Positions 48,281-57,578 of a stretch of DNA of 64,000 bases are shown here, in pieces; position 1 is the first letter of the stretch; each line of letters starts with the position of its first letter. Origin of the DNA: Arcobacter defluvii. GTDB taxonomy: Bacteria > Campylobacterota > Campylobacteria > Campylobacterales > Arcobacteraceae. Below the pieces are notes generated by a model, which saw only the letters and a program-made list of their open reading frames with translations, was not told the DNA's origin and searched no databases. Position numbers and translations under genes: made by a program. The DNA is taken from NCBI RefSeq assembly GCF_013201725.1, contig NZ_CP053835.1, positions 1,798,001 to 1,862,000 on the forward strand, read 5' to 3'.

Positions 48281-50096
48281 AGGAAGTTTATTATTTTTTG
48301 TTTTCTCTGTAATATTTTTTACATATTTAACATCAGGTCTTTTAATCTTTTTTTTAAATGGATATTTTAATCTTAATTTATTCAAATTGATTAACAATAA
48401 TTATGATTTATTATTTACTTATAAAGCAATTATTAATAATTATCCAAGAATTTGGGAAGCTATATTTTATAGTGCTTCATTTTATAGTGTAGTTTTTTTT
48501 ATTTTAATACTTTTACCAAACAAAAAAAGCTTACATGGAGAAGCTCGTTTTGCAAATAGAAATGAAATAAAAAAGATGGGTCTTTTTCAAGACAAAGGTT
48601 TAGTTGTTGGAAAATTAGAAAGTGGTGAACTTCTTAAATGGAAGAGTAGTGAGTTTCTAGCTTTAGGAGCTCCTACAAGAAGTGGTAAAGGTGTTGGTAT
48701 AGTTATACCCAACTTAATGGAATGGGAAGAAAGTTGTGTTGTTTTAGATATAAAACAAGAATGTTTCGATTTTTCAAGTAAATATAGAAGAGATATCTTA
48801 GGACAAGAAGTTTATTTATTTAATCCTTTTGACTTTAGAACTCATAGATACAATCCTTTAACTTATATAGATTTAGAAAATGAAACAACAAGAGATAATG
48901 ACCTATTAGACTTTGTGAATTTACTTTATCCAGCTGATGGAGATAGTACAACAGTTTTCTTTAACCAATTAGCTCAAAATCTTTTTATAGGTCTTGCATA
49001 TCTTTATAAAGATTTAGCACTAACAAAGAATGGAAGAGAATTTTTAGAGGAACATAATTTAAATGTCGAATGGTCTATGTGTGGTTTATTAAATTTAAGT
49101 GCTGGATTTGATTTATCAATTCCAAGTGAAGAGGAAGAAGATACAAAAATTACAGGGCTTGATGATACTTTTGAATATTTAGAACATTTAGAAATAATTT
49201 CTAAACCGACTAAAGAAAAATTGAATAGCTATTTTACAATAGATAGCCAAAATACTAAATCAGGAGTTATGAGTTCTTTTAATGCTCCACTAATGATATA
49301 TAGGAATCAACCAATAACAACTGCAACAGCAACAAGTGATTTTGATTTAAGAGATTTAAGAAAGAAAAGAATGACTATTTTTATAGGTATAACACCTGAT
49401 AAACTTGCTATTGCAAGACCTATTTTAAATATCTTTTTTTCGCAATTACTTAGTGTAAATACAAAAGAGTTACCACAAAAAAATCCTGATTTAAAATATA
49501 CTTGTTTATTGTTATTAGATGAGTTCACAAGCATTGGGAATATGCCAATTCTTAAAAAAGGTGTTTCATATATTGCTAGTTTCCATTTAAGAATTTTGAT
49601 GATATTTCAAGCAATATCTCAACTTGAAGCTAGAACTCCTGATGGATATGATAAAGAGGGAGCTAATACCCTACTTCAAAATATGGGAGTAAAAATTTAT
49701 TACACACCTAACGAATTTGAAGAAGCTGAAAAAATTTCAAAAAGATTAGGAGATACAACATTTAAAGCAATTTCTAAATCTTATAATCACGGTAAGTTTT
49801 TAGAAGCTGGAAGTTCTTCTCATTCTGTTAGTGAACAAAAAAGAGCCTTAATGTTACCACAAGAACTTATGGAGTTATCACAAAGTAAAGCTTTATTAAT
49901 GATGAATTATCAAAAACCTATATTATGTAATAAAGCTTTTTATTACAATGATGAATATTTTATTAATAAATTTAGACAAGTTTCACCTTTTATGAAAAGT
50001 ATTAAAAATCCTAATCATAAAGATTGGGAAAAAATGCTTCAGTTAAATGAAACTAATATAGAGATTCCTATTCAAACACTAAATAATAATTCTTAG
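48264..50096 (+). CDS. virD4: VirD4-like coupling protein
   Basis: 610-aa coupling protein that brings the relaxase-DNA complex to the T4SS. Two N-terminal transmembrane helices (about 7-30 and 60-85), Walker A GAPTRSGKGVG at about 134-144, Walker B LLLLDEFTSIGNMP. I choose ATG 48264 after AAAGGAG; an upstream ATG at 48237 has no such site. The start overlaps virB11 by 17 nt. It is followed by two hairpins and a terminator. Confidence 0.93.
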   Translation: MKNINKGSLLFFVFSVIFFTYLTSGLLIFFLNGYFNLNLFKLINNNYDLLFTYKAIINNYPRIWEAIFYSASFYSVVFFILILLPNKKSLHGEARFANRNEIKKMGLFQDKGLVVGKLESGELLKWKSSEFLALGAPTRSGKGVGIVIPNLMEWEESCVVLDIKQECFDFSSKYRRDILGQEVYLFNPFDFRTHRYNPLTYIDLENETTRDNDLLDFVNLLYPADGDSTTVFFNQLAQNLFIGLAYLYKDLALTKNGREFLEEHNLNVEWSMCGLLNLSAGFDLSIPSEEEEDTKITGLDDTFEYLEHLEIISKPTKEKLNSYFTIDSQNTKSGVMSSFNAPLMIYRNQPITTATATSDFDLRDLRKKRMTIFIGITPDKLAIARPILNIFFSQLLSVNTKELPQKNPDLKYTCLLLLDEFTSIGNMPILKKGVSYIASFHLRILMIFQAISQLEARTPDGYDKEGANTLLQNMGVKIYYTPNEFEEAEKISKRLGDTTFKAISKSYNHGKFLEAGSSSHSVSEQKRALMLPQELMELSQSKALLMMNYQKPILCNKAFYYNDEYFINKFRQVSPFMKSIKNPNHKDWEKMLQLNETNIEIPIQTLNNNS

Positions 50097-50189
50097 ACCA
50101 ATTAAAATTGGTCCAGGTATTATTTAAAATTAAAAAAATTCAGAACTTATAAATTTAATCTATTTTAATAGATCAAATATTTATAAGTT
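50096..50189 (+). ncRNA. stem-loops following virD4
   Basis: First GACCAATT/AATTGGTC (50096-50113), overlapping the virD4 stop. Then a long stem AACTTATAAAT (50144-50154) with 50179-50189, enclosing ATCTATT/AATAGAT. The second resembles the hairpin at 42075-42116 in sequence (CTTATAAA, ATAGATCAA, TTATAAG). Confidence 0.45.
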
Positions 50190-50280
50190 TTACAATATAC
50201 GAATTTATAATACTTTACTAGAAAAACAAAATATTAAAAAATTAAACTTTTTAAAATATTAAAAGAAATAGAAATAATAT

Positions 50281-50318
50281 AAAAAAAGGTGGGACTCTTT
50301 TGAGTTTCACCTTTTTTT
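50281..50318 (+). terminator. intrinsic terminator after virD4
   Basis: AAAAAAAGGTG / CACCTTTTTTT with an inner ACTC/GAGT pair. The gap 50097-50459 otherwise contains only the hairpins described and a doubtful 15-codon ORF (GTG 50350-50397) preceded by AGGAGG. Confidence 0.85.
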
Positions 50319-50459
50319 ATATCCAAATTTTATTTAGGAGGTGTGAAATGTGAAATTAAATTTTAAAACAGAAAAGAAAAAATTGGTGAAGCTTTAAAAA
50401 GTTTTAGATTATAGAATATTTTCGATGATTAGTCGATGATAAACAAGAAGGACAATAAA

Positions 50460-51146
50460 ATGGCATTTATAGAATTAACAAAAGAAGAAAAACCAAAATT
50501 AGCAGTTCAAGTGAATAATTCTTTAAAATATAAAGATGCAGCTGGAAATTTACAAGATAGACAAAAAGTAACAGCTTTAATTAATATCGTAAAAGAAGCT
50601 GGACAAGTTGCAAATATGAATAAAGGAGCTGTTACGGTTTCTTTAAATACAGAAAAAGGTTATAAAAACTATTTTGTAAATAAAACAGATAAAGATGATA
50701 TTGCTTTAGTACCAATGGATAAAACTTTACAAGAGGATAAAGACAATTTTATTTACTTCAATAAAAAAGTAGATATAAATAATCCTGATAAATATTTTTA
50801 TAATATGAGTAAAGCTGGTAATGCTGAACAAGTTGTTGAAAGTATAAAAGTTACTGCAACTGATAAATCAGCTTACTTAGGTGCAAGAGTTACTCTAAAA
50901 AATGACGAAATTAAAGATTTATTAATTGATAAAGAATTTGATACTAATCAAAGACATACAGCAATAATTGGAAAAAATAAACTTGAAATTATATCAAATG
51001 GAGAGCTTCAAGCTAGAAGAGAATCAAAACAATCTCAAGAGCAAGATAAAAGTAAAGAAGCTCCAACCAAAGATACTGAAGATAAAAAAAAAGCATTTAA
51101 ACCACAAAATAAATCAAAAGTAAAAGAACAAGATATAGAGAGATAA
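50460..51146 (+). CDS. hypothetical protein of the conjugative element
   Basis: 228-aa hydrophilic protein. No family recognised. Residues about 8-185 alternate strands and helices (AFIELTKEEKPKLAVQVNNS; LGARVTLKNDEIKDLLI), and residues about 186-228 are a Lys/Glu/Gln-rich disordered tail. No signal peptide or membrane part, so cytoplasmic. Start at ATG 50460 (AAGGAC upstream) is better than 50436. It is first in a run leading to the TOPRIM gene and may help DNA handling; this is inferred from position only. Confidence 0.5.
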   Translation: MAFIELTKEEKPKLAVQVNNSLKYKDAAGNLQDRQKVTALINIVKEAGQVANMNKGAVTVSLNTEKGYKNYFVNKTDKDDIALVPMDKTLQEDKDNFIYFNKKVDINNPDKYFYNMSKAGNAEQVVESIKVTATDKSAYLGARVTLKNDEIKDLLIDKEFDTNQRHTAIIGKNKLEIISNGELQARRESKQSQEQDKSKEAPTKDTEDKKKAFKPQNKSKVKEQDIER

Positions 51147-51170
51147 TCTCTATATCATAAAGGCTTACAA

Positions 51171-51356
51171 ATGTATAAAAAAGAAGATTATTCTAATTAT
51201 ACAGGGTATTCAGATTCTGACCCTACTCCTAGCCCTAAGCTTTTTGGAGAAAAATCTGAAACTAAAGAACGAACAAACACCCCTCCTCCTCCAGTTAAAC
51301 AAAGAACTTTTAAACCTAAACAGAAAAATAAAAATCGTGGAAATTTTAGTAGATAA
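51171..51356 (+). CDS. small Pro/Lys-rich hypothetical protein
   Basis: 61-aa protein, disordered, with PTPSPK and TPPPPVKQ stretches and a basic tail. Its stop codon overlaps the start of the TOPRIM gene by one base (TAATG). No family recognised. Confidence 0.5.
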   Translation: MYKKEDYSNYTGYSDSDPTPSPKLFGEKSETKERTNTPPPPVKQRTFKPKQKNKNRGNFSR

Positions 51357-52417
51357 TGGCTTTAAATGCAGATAAAGAACAAGTGATGAATGCAATTTCA
51401 TCACTTGGCTACAAAGTATTTAAAAATGGTAGTTTCCATTGGAATAGTTCAGATACTCCTGATATGAAAATTTGTGATGATGGAAGTATTCATTGCTGGA
51501 CTACTTCACCATTTAAAAAAATTTTAAAAACAACTATTGGTGAAAAGGTTATAAAAACAGAAAATTATGGGAATCATGGTGATTTAATAGCTTTTATACA
51601 ACTCACAAATACTAATATGGATTTTCCTGAAGCTCAAGAAGAAGCTTACAAATTATTAAATTTAGAACTACCATCTTTAAATGCTTATGAAGGACATTAT
51701 TCTAACACAATAAAAAAAGATGGTTTTATTAGTAAAGAGTTTATGAAAGAGTTTGAAAAGCAAAGAGTAGAAAACTTTGATAGGTACAAAGAGTTATTAA
51801 AAGAAGCCTTACCTTCTTTAAATTTTGATAAACAAAAAAAAATAGCATTAATGTACCAAATTGGCTATATAAAACAATCAGATAGATTATGTATGCCCAT
51901 TCTTGATGACTATGGAAATATCTTAACCCTTTGGAAATATAACAAAAATCCTAAACCTTTTTTTAATACAGATGGCAAAGAAATTAAATTATCTAAAGTT
52001 TTATTTTCTAAAGGTAGAAAAAGAACGACTTTTAATCTTGCAGATTTAAAAGAGTATCGAAAAGATAAATCAATTGAAGTATATCTATGTGGGGGAGAAA
52101 AAGATGTTTTAAATATGGTTGGTAATGGTTATAGAGCTGTTACTTTAGGAGCTGAAAATAATGATATTCCAAAAGAACATTTGGAACTATTTAAAGATTT
52201 AAAAATCATAGTCGCTTATGACTATGATAAAGCTGGGCAAGAGGGAACAGCTAAGATGTTGGAACAATTAAAAAATGTTGCAAAAAGTGTAAAATCTTGG
52301 AACTGGGAAGATGAAGCAAAAAAACATAAATTGCAACTTTTTAAAGGTTTCGATATGACTGATTTATTAGTATTTATTAGTGAAAAGATTAGAAAAAATA
52401 AGGAAATAAAAATATGA
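51356..52417 (+). CDS. TOPRIM-domain primase-like protein
   Basis: 353-aa protein. The N-terminal part (about 1-110) resembles a zinc-finger-like primase leader (DDGSIHCW, NHGDLIAFIQ, FPEAQEEAYKLL). A TOPRIM domain lies at about 240-310 with the metal-binding Glu in LCGGEKDVLNM and DxD in VAYDYDKAGQEG. Such proteins prime DNA synthesis in recipient cells or support replication of mobile elements. It overlaps the next gene by 4 nt. Confidence 0.75.
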   Translation: MALNADKEQVMNAISSLGYKVFKNGSFHWNSSDTPDMKICDDGSIHCWTTSPFKKILKTTIGEKVIKTENYGNHGDLIAFIQLTNTNMDFPEAQEEAYKLLNLELPSLNAYEGHYSNTIKKDGFISKEFMKEFEKQRVENFDRYKELLKEALPSLNFDKQKKIALMYQIGYIKQSDRLCMPILDDYGNILTLWKYNKNPKPFFNTDGKEIKLSKVLFSKGRKRTTFNLADLKEYRKDKSIEVYLCGGEKDVLNMVGNGYRAVTLGAENNDIPKEHLELFKDLKIIVAYDYDKAGQEGTAKMLEQLKNVAKSVKSWNWEDEAKKHKLQLFKGFDMTDLLVFISEKIRKNKEIKI

Positions 52418-52626
52418 TTAAAAATATTGAATTATCTTTAAGTCTTAGGAGTTTAGAAATTCTAATAGAAGCATTAGTGGGAGAGATATCTTTCTTATCT
52501 TTTCAACAGATTGGGGAAGACAAAAAAAATATAATAAATGAATACAATGAAGTATTAAATGAGTTAAAAAATTTAGAAAAAAATCAATTAAAGGAAAAAC
52601 TATGGCAACAATTGCAGGAAGTGTAA
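52414..52626 (+). CDS. small hypothetical protein
   Basis: 70-aa, helical and acidic, no family recognised. It starts by ATGA overlap with the TOPRIM gene and ends 25 nt inside the adhesin gene, so translation of the three is coupled. Possibly a helper for the adhesin or primase. Confidence 0.5.
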   Translation: MIKNIELSLSLRSLEILIEALVGEISFLSFQQIGEDKKNIINEYNEVLNELKNLEKNQLKEKLWQQLQEV

Positions 52627-55600
52627 AAAGCTTATCAAGTGGAATTTTTCATGCAAAAGATGAAAATGGTAATATTAGAGTTTTACAAGAAGGTGATACA
52701 ATCTATGAGAATGACACGGTTTATGGTGACAATGGAAATTCTTCATCATCAAAAATAGAAATTCTTCTTTCTGGAAATGATGTTATTGTTTTAAGTGAAG
52801 GTCAAAAACAATTAATAGATTCTTCTTTAATTGAAACAGCTTTTGGAACAGAAGAGTTGTTTTTTACAAGAGAAGGTTTAGATTTAAAAGCTGATGAACA
52901 TAATTCAAATGCTGATGTTGATATAACGAATGAAGCGACAGCAGAAGGGCAAGAAACAGTTGAAGATAAAGATAAAAAAGAAGATGAATTTTTAGAGAGA
53001 GATGCTGCTGAAACAAATGTTGTTAGTAACCTAAGAACACAATCCTTTACACCAATTGAAGTATTTAAAAAAGATGTTGAAACAAAAAAAATAGTTACAA
53101 ATACAGATAATCTTGAATCTAATGAGGAGCAAATTCTTGAACCTGAACCAGTTCCAACACCTGAACCTGAACCAGTTCCAACACCTGAACCTGAACCAGT
53201 TCCAACACCTGAACCTGAACCAGTTCCAACACCTGAACCTGAACCAGTTCCAACACCTGAACCTTATGTTACAAAGATAGTATTATCTGCTCCACATGAA
53301 GTAATTGAAGGTGATGAAATAATTGTTACTGCAACAGTTGATAAAGCTCCTAAAACTGATTTATATGTACTTTTAGATAATGAGCAGCTTATAACTATTA
53401 AAGCTGGTGAACTTTCAGGAAGTGTTACAACTACACTTTATACAGATGATAGATATATTCAAGGTGATAGAACTTATGATATTTCAATTTCAAATGCAGA
53501 AGGTGGAGGATATGAAAAACTTGATACAAGTTCTAAATTAGACATTATTGTCAAAGATGATGCAGATGTTACAAAGATAGTATTATCTGCTCCACATGAA
53601 GTAATTGAAGGTGATGAAATAATTGTTACTGCAACAGTTGATAAAGCTCCTAAAACTGATTTATATGTACTTTTAGATAATGAGCAGCTTATAACTATTA
53701 AAGCTGGTGAACTTTCAGGAAGTGTTACAACTACACTTTATACAGATGATAGATATATTCAAGGTGATAGAACTTATGATATTTCAATTTCAAATGCAGA
53801 AGGTGGAGGATATGAAAAACTTGATACAAGTTCTAAATTAGACATTATTGTCAAAGATGATGCAGATGTTACAAAGATAGTATTATCTGCTCCACATGAA
53901 GTAATTGAAGGTGATGAAATAATTGTTACTGCAACAGTTGATAAAGCTCCTAAAACTGATTTATATGTACTTTTAGATAATGAGCAGCTTATAACTATTA
54001 AAGCTGGTGAACTTTCAGGAAGTGTTACAACTACACTTTATACAGATGATAGATATATTCAAGGTGATAGAACTTATGATATTTCAATTTCAAATGCAGA
54101 AGGTGGAGGATATGAAAAACTTGATACAAGTTCTAAATTAGACATTATTGTCAAAGATGATGCAGATGTTACAAAGATAGTATTATCTGCTCCACATGAA
54201 GTAATTGAAGGTGATGAAATAATTGTTACTGCAACAGTTGATAAAGCTCCTAAAACTGATTTATATGTACTTTTAGATAATGAGCAGCTTATAACTATTA
54301 AAGCTGGTGAACTTTCAGGAAGTGTTACAACTACACTTTATACAGATGATAGATATATTCAAGGTGATAGAACTTACGATATTTCAATTTCAAATGCAGA
54401 AGGTGGAGGATATGAAAAACTTGATACAAGTTCTAAATTAGACATTATTGTCAAAGATGATGCAGATGTTACAAAGATAGTATTATCTGCTCCACATGAA
54501 GTAATTGAAGGTGATGAAATAATTGTTACTGCAACAGTTGATAAAGCTCCTAAAACTGATTTATATGTACTTTTAGATAATGAGCAGCTTATAACTATTA
54601 AAGCTGGTGAACTTTCAGGAAGTGTTACAACTACACTTTATACAGATGATAGATATATTCAAGGTGATAGAACTTACGATATTTCAATTTCAAATGCAGA
54701 AGGTGGAGGATATGAAAAACTTGATACAAGTTCTAAATTAGACATTATTGTCAAAGATGATGCAGATGTTACAACTGTATCTATTAATAAAATTGAAGTT
54801 CCTGAAGAAATAACTATATATAGAGCTAATTCTACGACTGAAAATACAGGGAAAAGTAATTTAGTATATCTTGAAAATAGAACTGATAATTTACTACTTC
54901 AAGGTTATATTAAAGATGATGAATTGTATCAAATAGAAATGAAAGATTTTTATATTAAAAATAACGCTTGGGGTAAAGATGAACAAGGTTCTTTTTTAGA
55001 ATTTGTATTAACAATTCCTGAACCAATTACAAATGATTTAATCTTTTTAGCAAATAATTTACTTAAACCTAAAAATAGTTTTGAAGAAAATAGTAACAAT
55101 ACAGAATTTATTACTATTAAAGCTGGAGAAACAACGGGAATAGGTAAATATTATATTACAGAGTTTAAGGATTTACCTTATACGGATGAACCTAGAGAGT
55201 ATGGAACAGGAGCAATTTTTGCAGAAGATGCTTCTTCTTCTAATTATTCTTCTTTTTTTAGTATTGGTGGTAATGATTTTAAATTAAACATTAATGGAGA
55301 TTCTACTATTGATACAACAACAATTGATATTGCAGAGGTTATAGATAACATTGATGGAACAATGACTTTAAAAATAGAGTTATCCAATCCCCCTATTGAG
55401 AATGGTAGAATTGGAGGAAGTGGTAGCGTATCTTTTTTTGTAAATGGAGAACATTATAGAATACCTTTTGAGCATGGTGTACAAGAATATTATTTAACAA
55501 TAGAAAAAAAATTTGATACAAATGGTTCTATAAAAATTACACATTTTAATGCAGATGCATATTTTGAAGATATAAGTATTCCTGATAAAATGGGAGATTC

Positions 55601-56198
55601 TAGTGTTGCTGTTATTATAAAACAAGGGTATGATACTTATGAAATTGAAACTTCAAATCCCCCTGATGGAAATAAATACAACTTTGTTAATACATTTCCT
55701 ATTGCAACAATAGAAAAAACTTCTATTGATTATAGCAATAATGTAACTAAAGAAATTTATGAAGTTAATTTAGATAAGAATGGAAAAGGTACTTTAGTTA
55801 TAAATACAGATAGTACACAAAAATCAACTAATTTAAAAATTTTAGAAATTGGTGGAAATTTTGAAAAAGTTGATTTTGTAAATAATGATATTAATTTAAG
55901 TAATTTAGAAAATATTATTACAGATAATAATATAAACTTGAGAAATGAGAAAATAGATAATGTTAATATTACTTTAGAAGATGTTTTAAAACTTGCTCCA
56001 CAAAAAGAACTTACAATTAATTGTGATAATTTTGACAATTTAAATTTTAAAAATACTATTTCTAATGGAACGGAAAATAATTGGAGTAAAGCAACTGGTT
56101 CAGGTATTGATAGTGGATATGATATTTATACAAATAGTGGAGATTTAAGTATTCAAGTAAAAGTTGAGCAACCTATTTCAGATGGAATAACTAACTAA
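52602..56198 (+). CDS. LapA-like repeat adhesin carried by the element
   Basis: 1198-aa acidic protein. Residues 1-90 resemble a LapA-type retention module (MATIAGSVKSLSSGIFHAKD, LQEGDTIYENDTVYGDN, GNDVIVLSEGQ), which plugs the outer-membrane channel during secretion. After an acidic linker come about five PEPVPT repeats (180-221) and five 100-aa Ig-like/Calx-beta-like repeats (223-722) that are identical in protein sequence. The C-terminal part (723-1198) has two more repeat-like modules and an end resembling the C-terminus of type I secreted adhesins (LTINCDNFDNLNF, GYDIYTNSG). No canonical TAAG-type LapG site was found. No transporter is next to it, so export would need a system encoded elsewhere. 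ATG 52602 has AAGGAA in front. Confidence 0.75.
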   Translation: MATIAGSVKSLSSGIFHAKDENGNIRVLQEGDTIYENDTVYGDNGNSSSSKIEILLSGNDVIVLSEGQKQLIDSSLIETAFGTEELFFTREGLDLKADEHNSNADVDITNEATAEGQETVEDKDKKEDEFLERDAAETNVVSNLRTQSFTPIEVFKKDVETKKIVTNTDNLESNEEQILEPEPVPTPEPEPVPTPEPEPVPTPEPEPVPTPEPEPVPTPEPYVTKIVLSAPHEVIEGDEIIVTATVDKAPKTDLYVLLDNEQLITIKAGELSGSVTTTLYTDDRYIQGDRTYDISISNAEGGGYEKLDTSSKLDIIVKDDADVTKIVLSAPHEVIEGDEIIVTATVDKAPKTDLYVLLDNEQLITIKAGELSGSVTTTLYTDDRYIQGDRTYDISISNAEGGGYEKLDTSSKLDIIVKDDADVTKIVLSAPHEVIEGDEIIVTATVDKAPKTDLYVLLDNEQLITIKAGELSGSVTTTLYTDDRYIQGDRTYDISISNAEGGGYEKLDTSSKLDIIVKDDADVTKIVLSAPHEVIEGDEIIVTATVDKAPKTDLYVLLDNEQLITIKAGELSGSVTTTLYTDDRYIQGDRTYDISISNAEGGGYEKLDTSSKLDIIVKDDADVTKIVLSAPHEVIEGDEIIVTATVDKAPKTDLYVLLDNEQLITIKAGELSGSVTTTLYTDDRYIQGDRTYDISISNAEGGGYEKLDTSSKLDIIVKDDADVTTVSINKIEVPEEITIYRANSTTENTGKSNLVYLENRTDNLLLQGYIKDDELYQIEMKDFYIKNNAWGKDEQGSFLEFVLTIPEPITNDLIFLANNLLKPKNSFEENSNNTEFITIKAGETTGIGKYYITEFKDLPYTDEPREYGTGAIFAEDASSSNYSSFFSIGGNDFKLNINGDSTIDTTTIDIAEVIDNIDGTMTLKIELSNPPIENGRIGGSGSVSFFVNGEHYRIPFEHGVQEYYLTIEKKFDTNGSIKITHFNADAYFEDISIPDKMGDSSVAVIIKQGYDTYEIETSNPPDGNKYNFVNTFPIATIEKTSIDYSNNVTKEIYEVNLDKNGKGTLVINTDSTQKSTNLKILEIGGNFEKVDFVNNDINLSNLENIITDNNINLRNEKIDNVNITLEDVLKLAPQKELTINCDNFDNLNFKNTISNGTENNWSKATGSGIDSGYDIYTNSGDLSIQVKVEQPISDGITN
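53139..53264 (+). repeat. 24-bp tandem repeat encoding PEPVPT
   Basis: Five copies of a 24-bp unit (GAACCTGAACCAGTTCCAAC plus ACCT) and a partial sixth, coding a rigid Pro/Glu linker in the adhesin. Copy number may vary by slippage. Confidence 0.9.
53268..54767 (+). repeat. five 300-bp tandem repeats in the adhesin
   Basis: Five consecutive 300-bp units with no length change. By eye the only difference is a silent T to C (acttatgat / acttacgat), present in units 4 and 5. The near identity suggests a recent expansion or ongoing homogenisation. Confidence 0.9.
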
Positions 56199-56716
56199 TG
56201 TTAAATATTTTTATTTTTTTATATAAAAAAATTTTCTTTTTGTTTAAAAAAGAAAAATACTCTCATAAATGGAGAAAAGATTCAGCTCATAAAATTCTAA
56301 AAAGATTAGATACTTTAAATGAAGCCCAAATATTTGTATATTTAAGAAAAATTGACCCTTTTACAATGGAAGAACTTATCTTAACTGCATTAGAAAAAAG
56401 AGAAGATATTAAAATAGAAAGAAATACAAAATATACAGGTGATGGTGGTGTTGATGGAAGATTTTATCTTCTAAATAAAAATAGAAAACCTTTAAAATGT
56501 ATTATTCAGGCAAAAAGGTATAGTTCTTTAATTAATCCAAAGCATTTAAAAGAATTTGCTAATCAAATTAATCAAGAAAATGCCTATTTAGGTTTTTTTA
56601 TTCATACTGGGAGAACCAGTAAGAACTCTTTTGCTTATGCAAAAAGTATAAATAATTTAAGAATCATATCAGGACAAAGATTAATTAAATTAATCAAATT
56701 TGGTGCAATAGACTAA
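56198..56716 (+). CDS. Mrr-like restriction endonuclease-fold protein
   Basis: 172-aa protein: a hydrophobic or basic start (about 1-18, possibly membrane-linked) and a PD-(D/E)xK-type domain with GDGGVDGRFYLL and CIIQAKRYSS, which provide the Asp and Gln-x-Lys catalytic residues of the Mrr_cat family. The start overlaps the adhesin stop (TAATG). It may degrade modified or foreign DNA, or be an exclusion function of the element. Confidence 0.75.
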   Translation: MLNIFIFLYKKIFFLFKKEKYSHKWRKDSAHKILKRLDTLNEAQIFVYLRKIDPFTMEELILTALEKREDIKIERNTKYTGDGGVDGRFYLLNKNRKPLKCIIQAKRYSSLINPKHLKEFANQINQENAYLGFFIHTGRTSKNSFAYAKSINNLRIISGQRLIKLIKFGAID

Positions 56717-56900
56717 AGCCAAAAACAATATTTTATTCCTTTCGGTATAGCTTAATTTTAGTCGCTATTAGCAAGGTATTTTTTTTGATAAAGTATATCT
56801 CTATCTCTAAAAATTTCCAACCTTATAGCCCCTTAGGGGGCTTATTAATTTGAAACACATCTCAATATTATAATTCAATATCATAATAAAAGGAAAATAT
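56717..56900. other. intergenic with GC-rich hairpin
   Basis: 184 nt without a gene. AGCCCC-TTA-GGGGGCT (56827-56843) is a GC-rich hairpin, unusual for this AT-rich element, and probably a terminator; a TATAAT-like box near 56866-56872 could start the TrbM block. Confidence 0.5.
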
Positions 56901-57578
56901 ATGACAAAAATTATTGTTGGAGCAATTAGTGCTTCTTTTTTAACATTAAATTTAATTGCAGCAGAAAATGATTTTAAAGCAGAACTATTAACTGGTGATA
57001 CAAAACTAGCTTGCGAAGCTATTTTATGTTTAAGTTCAAGTACAAGACCTAGTGAATGTAATCCCTCTTTAAATCACTACTTTAGTTTAAAAGCAAAGAA
57101 GTGGAAGAATACTGTTAAGTTACGAAGAAATTTTTTAAAACTTTGTCCTGATGGTGGAGATGAAATTGAAGATTTAGTATATAAAGATTATAGAGATAAT
57201 TTTTTACCTAATGCAGCTGACCCTAGAGAATGTACAGCAGAATATTTAAACAAACAATTGGAGAACAAAGAAGAATTTTCTTATTTAGAAAATAAATTTT
57301 CTTTAAGTTATAGAGTTAATCCAAATATGCCAGCACCATGTATTACTTTATTTAAGCATCCATATACAGCTATTTCAAAACCAAATTATATTTGTACAGG
57401 AGAATTTTATACTTCTTTAGAATGGAAATTAAATGCTAAATTAATACGAATTTCTTATAAAGATTATACATATCTACCAAATTATGAGAAATATGAAATC
57501 TATATACCTGATGGCGAAGGTGGATATACAAATTATTATAAAAAAGTTCCTTTTTCAAAAACTTGCTGGATGGATTAG
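56901..57578 (+). CDS. TrbM/KikA-type conjugal transfer protein
   Basis: 225-aa exported Cys-rich protein with a signal peptide (about 1-20). LLTGDTKLACEAILCLSSST and PSECNPSLNHYFSLKAKK are signature for TrbM/KikA. Ten or so cysteines suggest disulphide bonds in the periplasm. TrbM helps mating pair formation. It is directly followed by the VirB1 gene. Confidence 0.85.
   Translation: MTKIIVGAISASFLTLNLIAAENDFKAELLTGDTKLACEAILCLSSSTRPSECNPSLNHYFSLKAKKWKNTVKLRRNFLKLCPDGGDEIEDLVYKDYRDNFLPNAADPRECTAEYLNKQLENKEEFSYLENKFSLSYRVNPNMPAPCITLFKHPYTAISKPNYICTGEFYTSLEWKLNAKLIRISYKDYTYLPNYEKYEIYIPDGEGGYTNYYKKVPFSKTCWMD

Noticed and set aside
50350-50397. 15-codon GTG ORF with a good ribosome site after the virD4 terminator
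   Set aside because: Could be a leader peptide, but there is no further support in the sequence.
53139-54767. Regular repeats that could suggest a CRISPR array
   Set aside because: The repeats are in-frame coding units of an adhesin with no unique spacers and no cas genes nearby.
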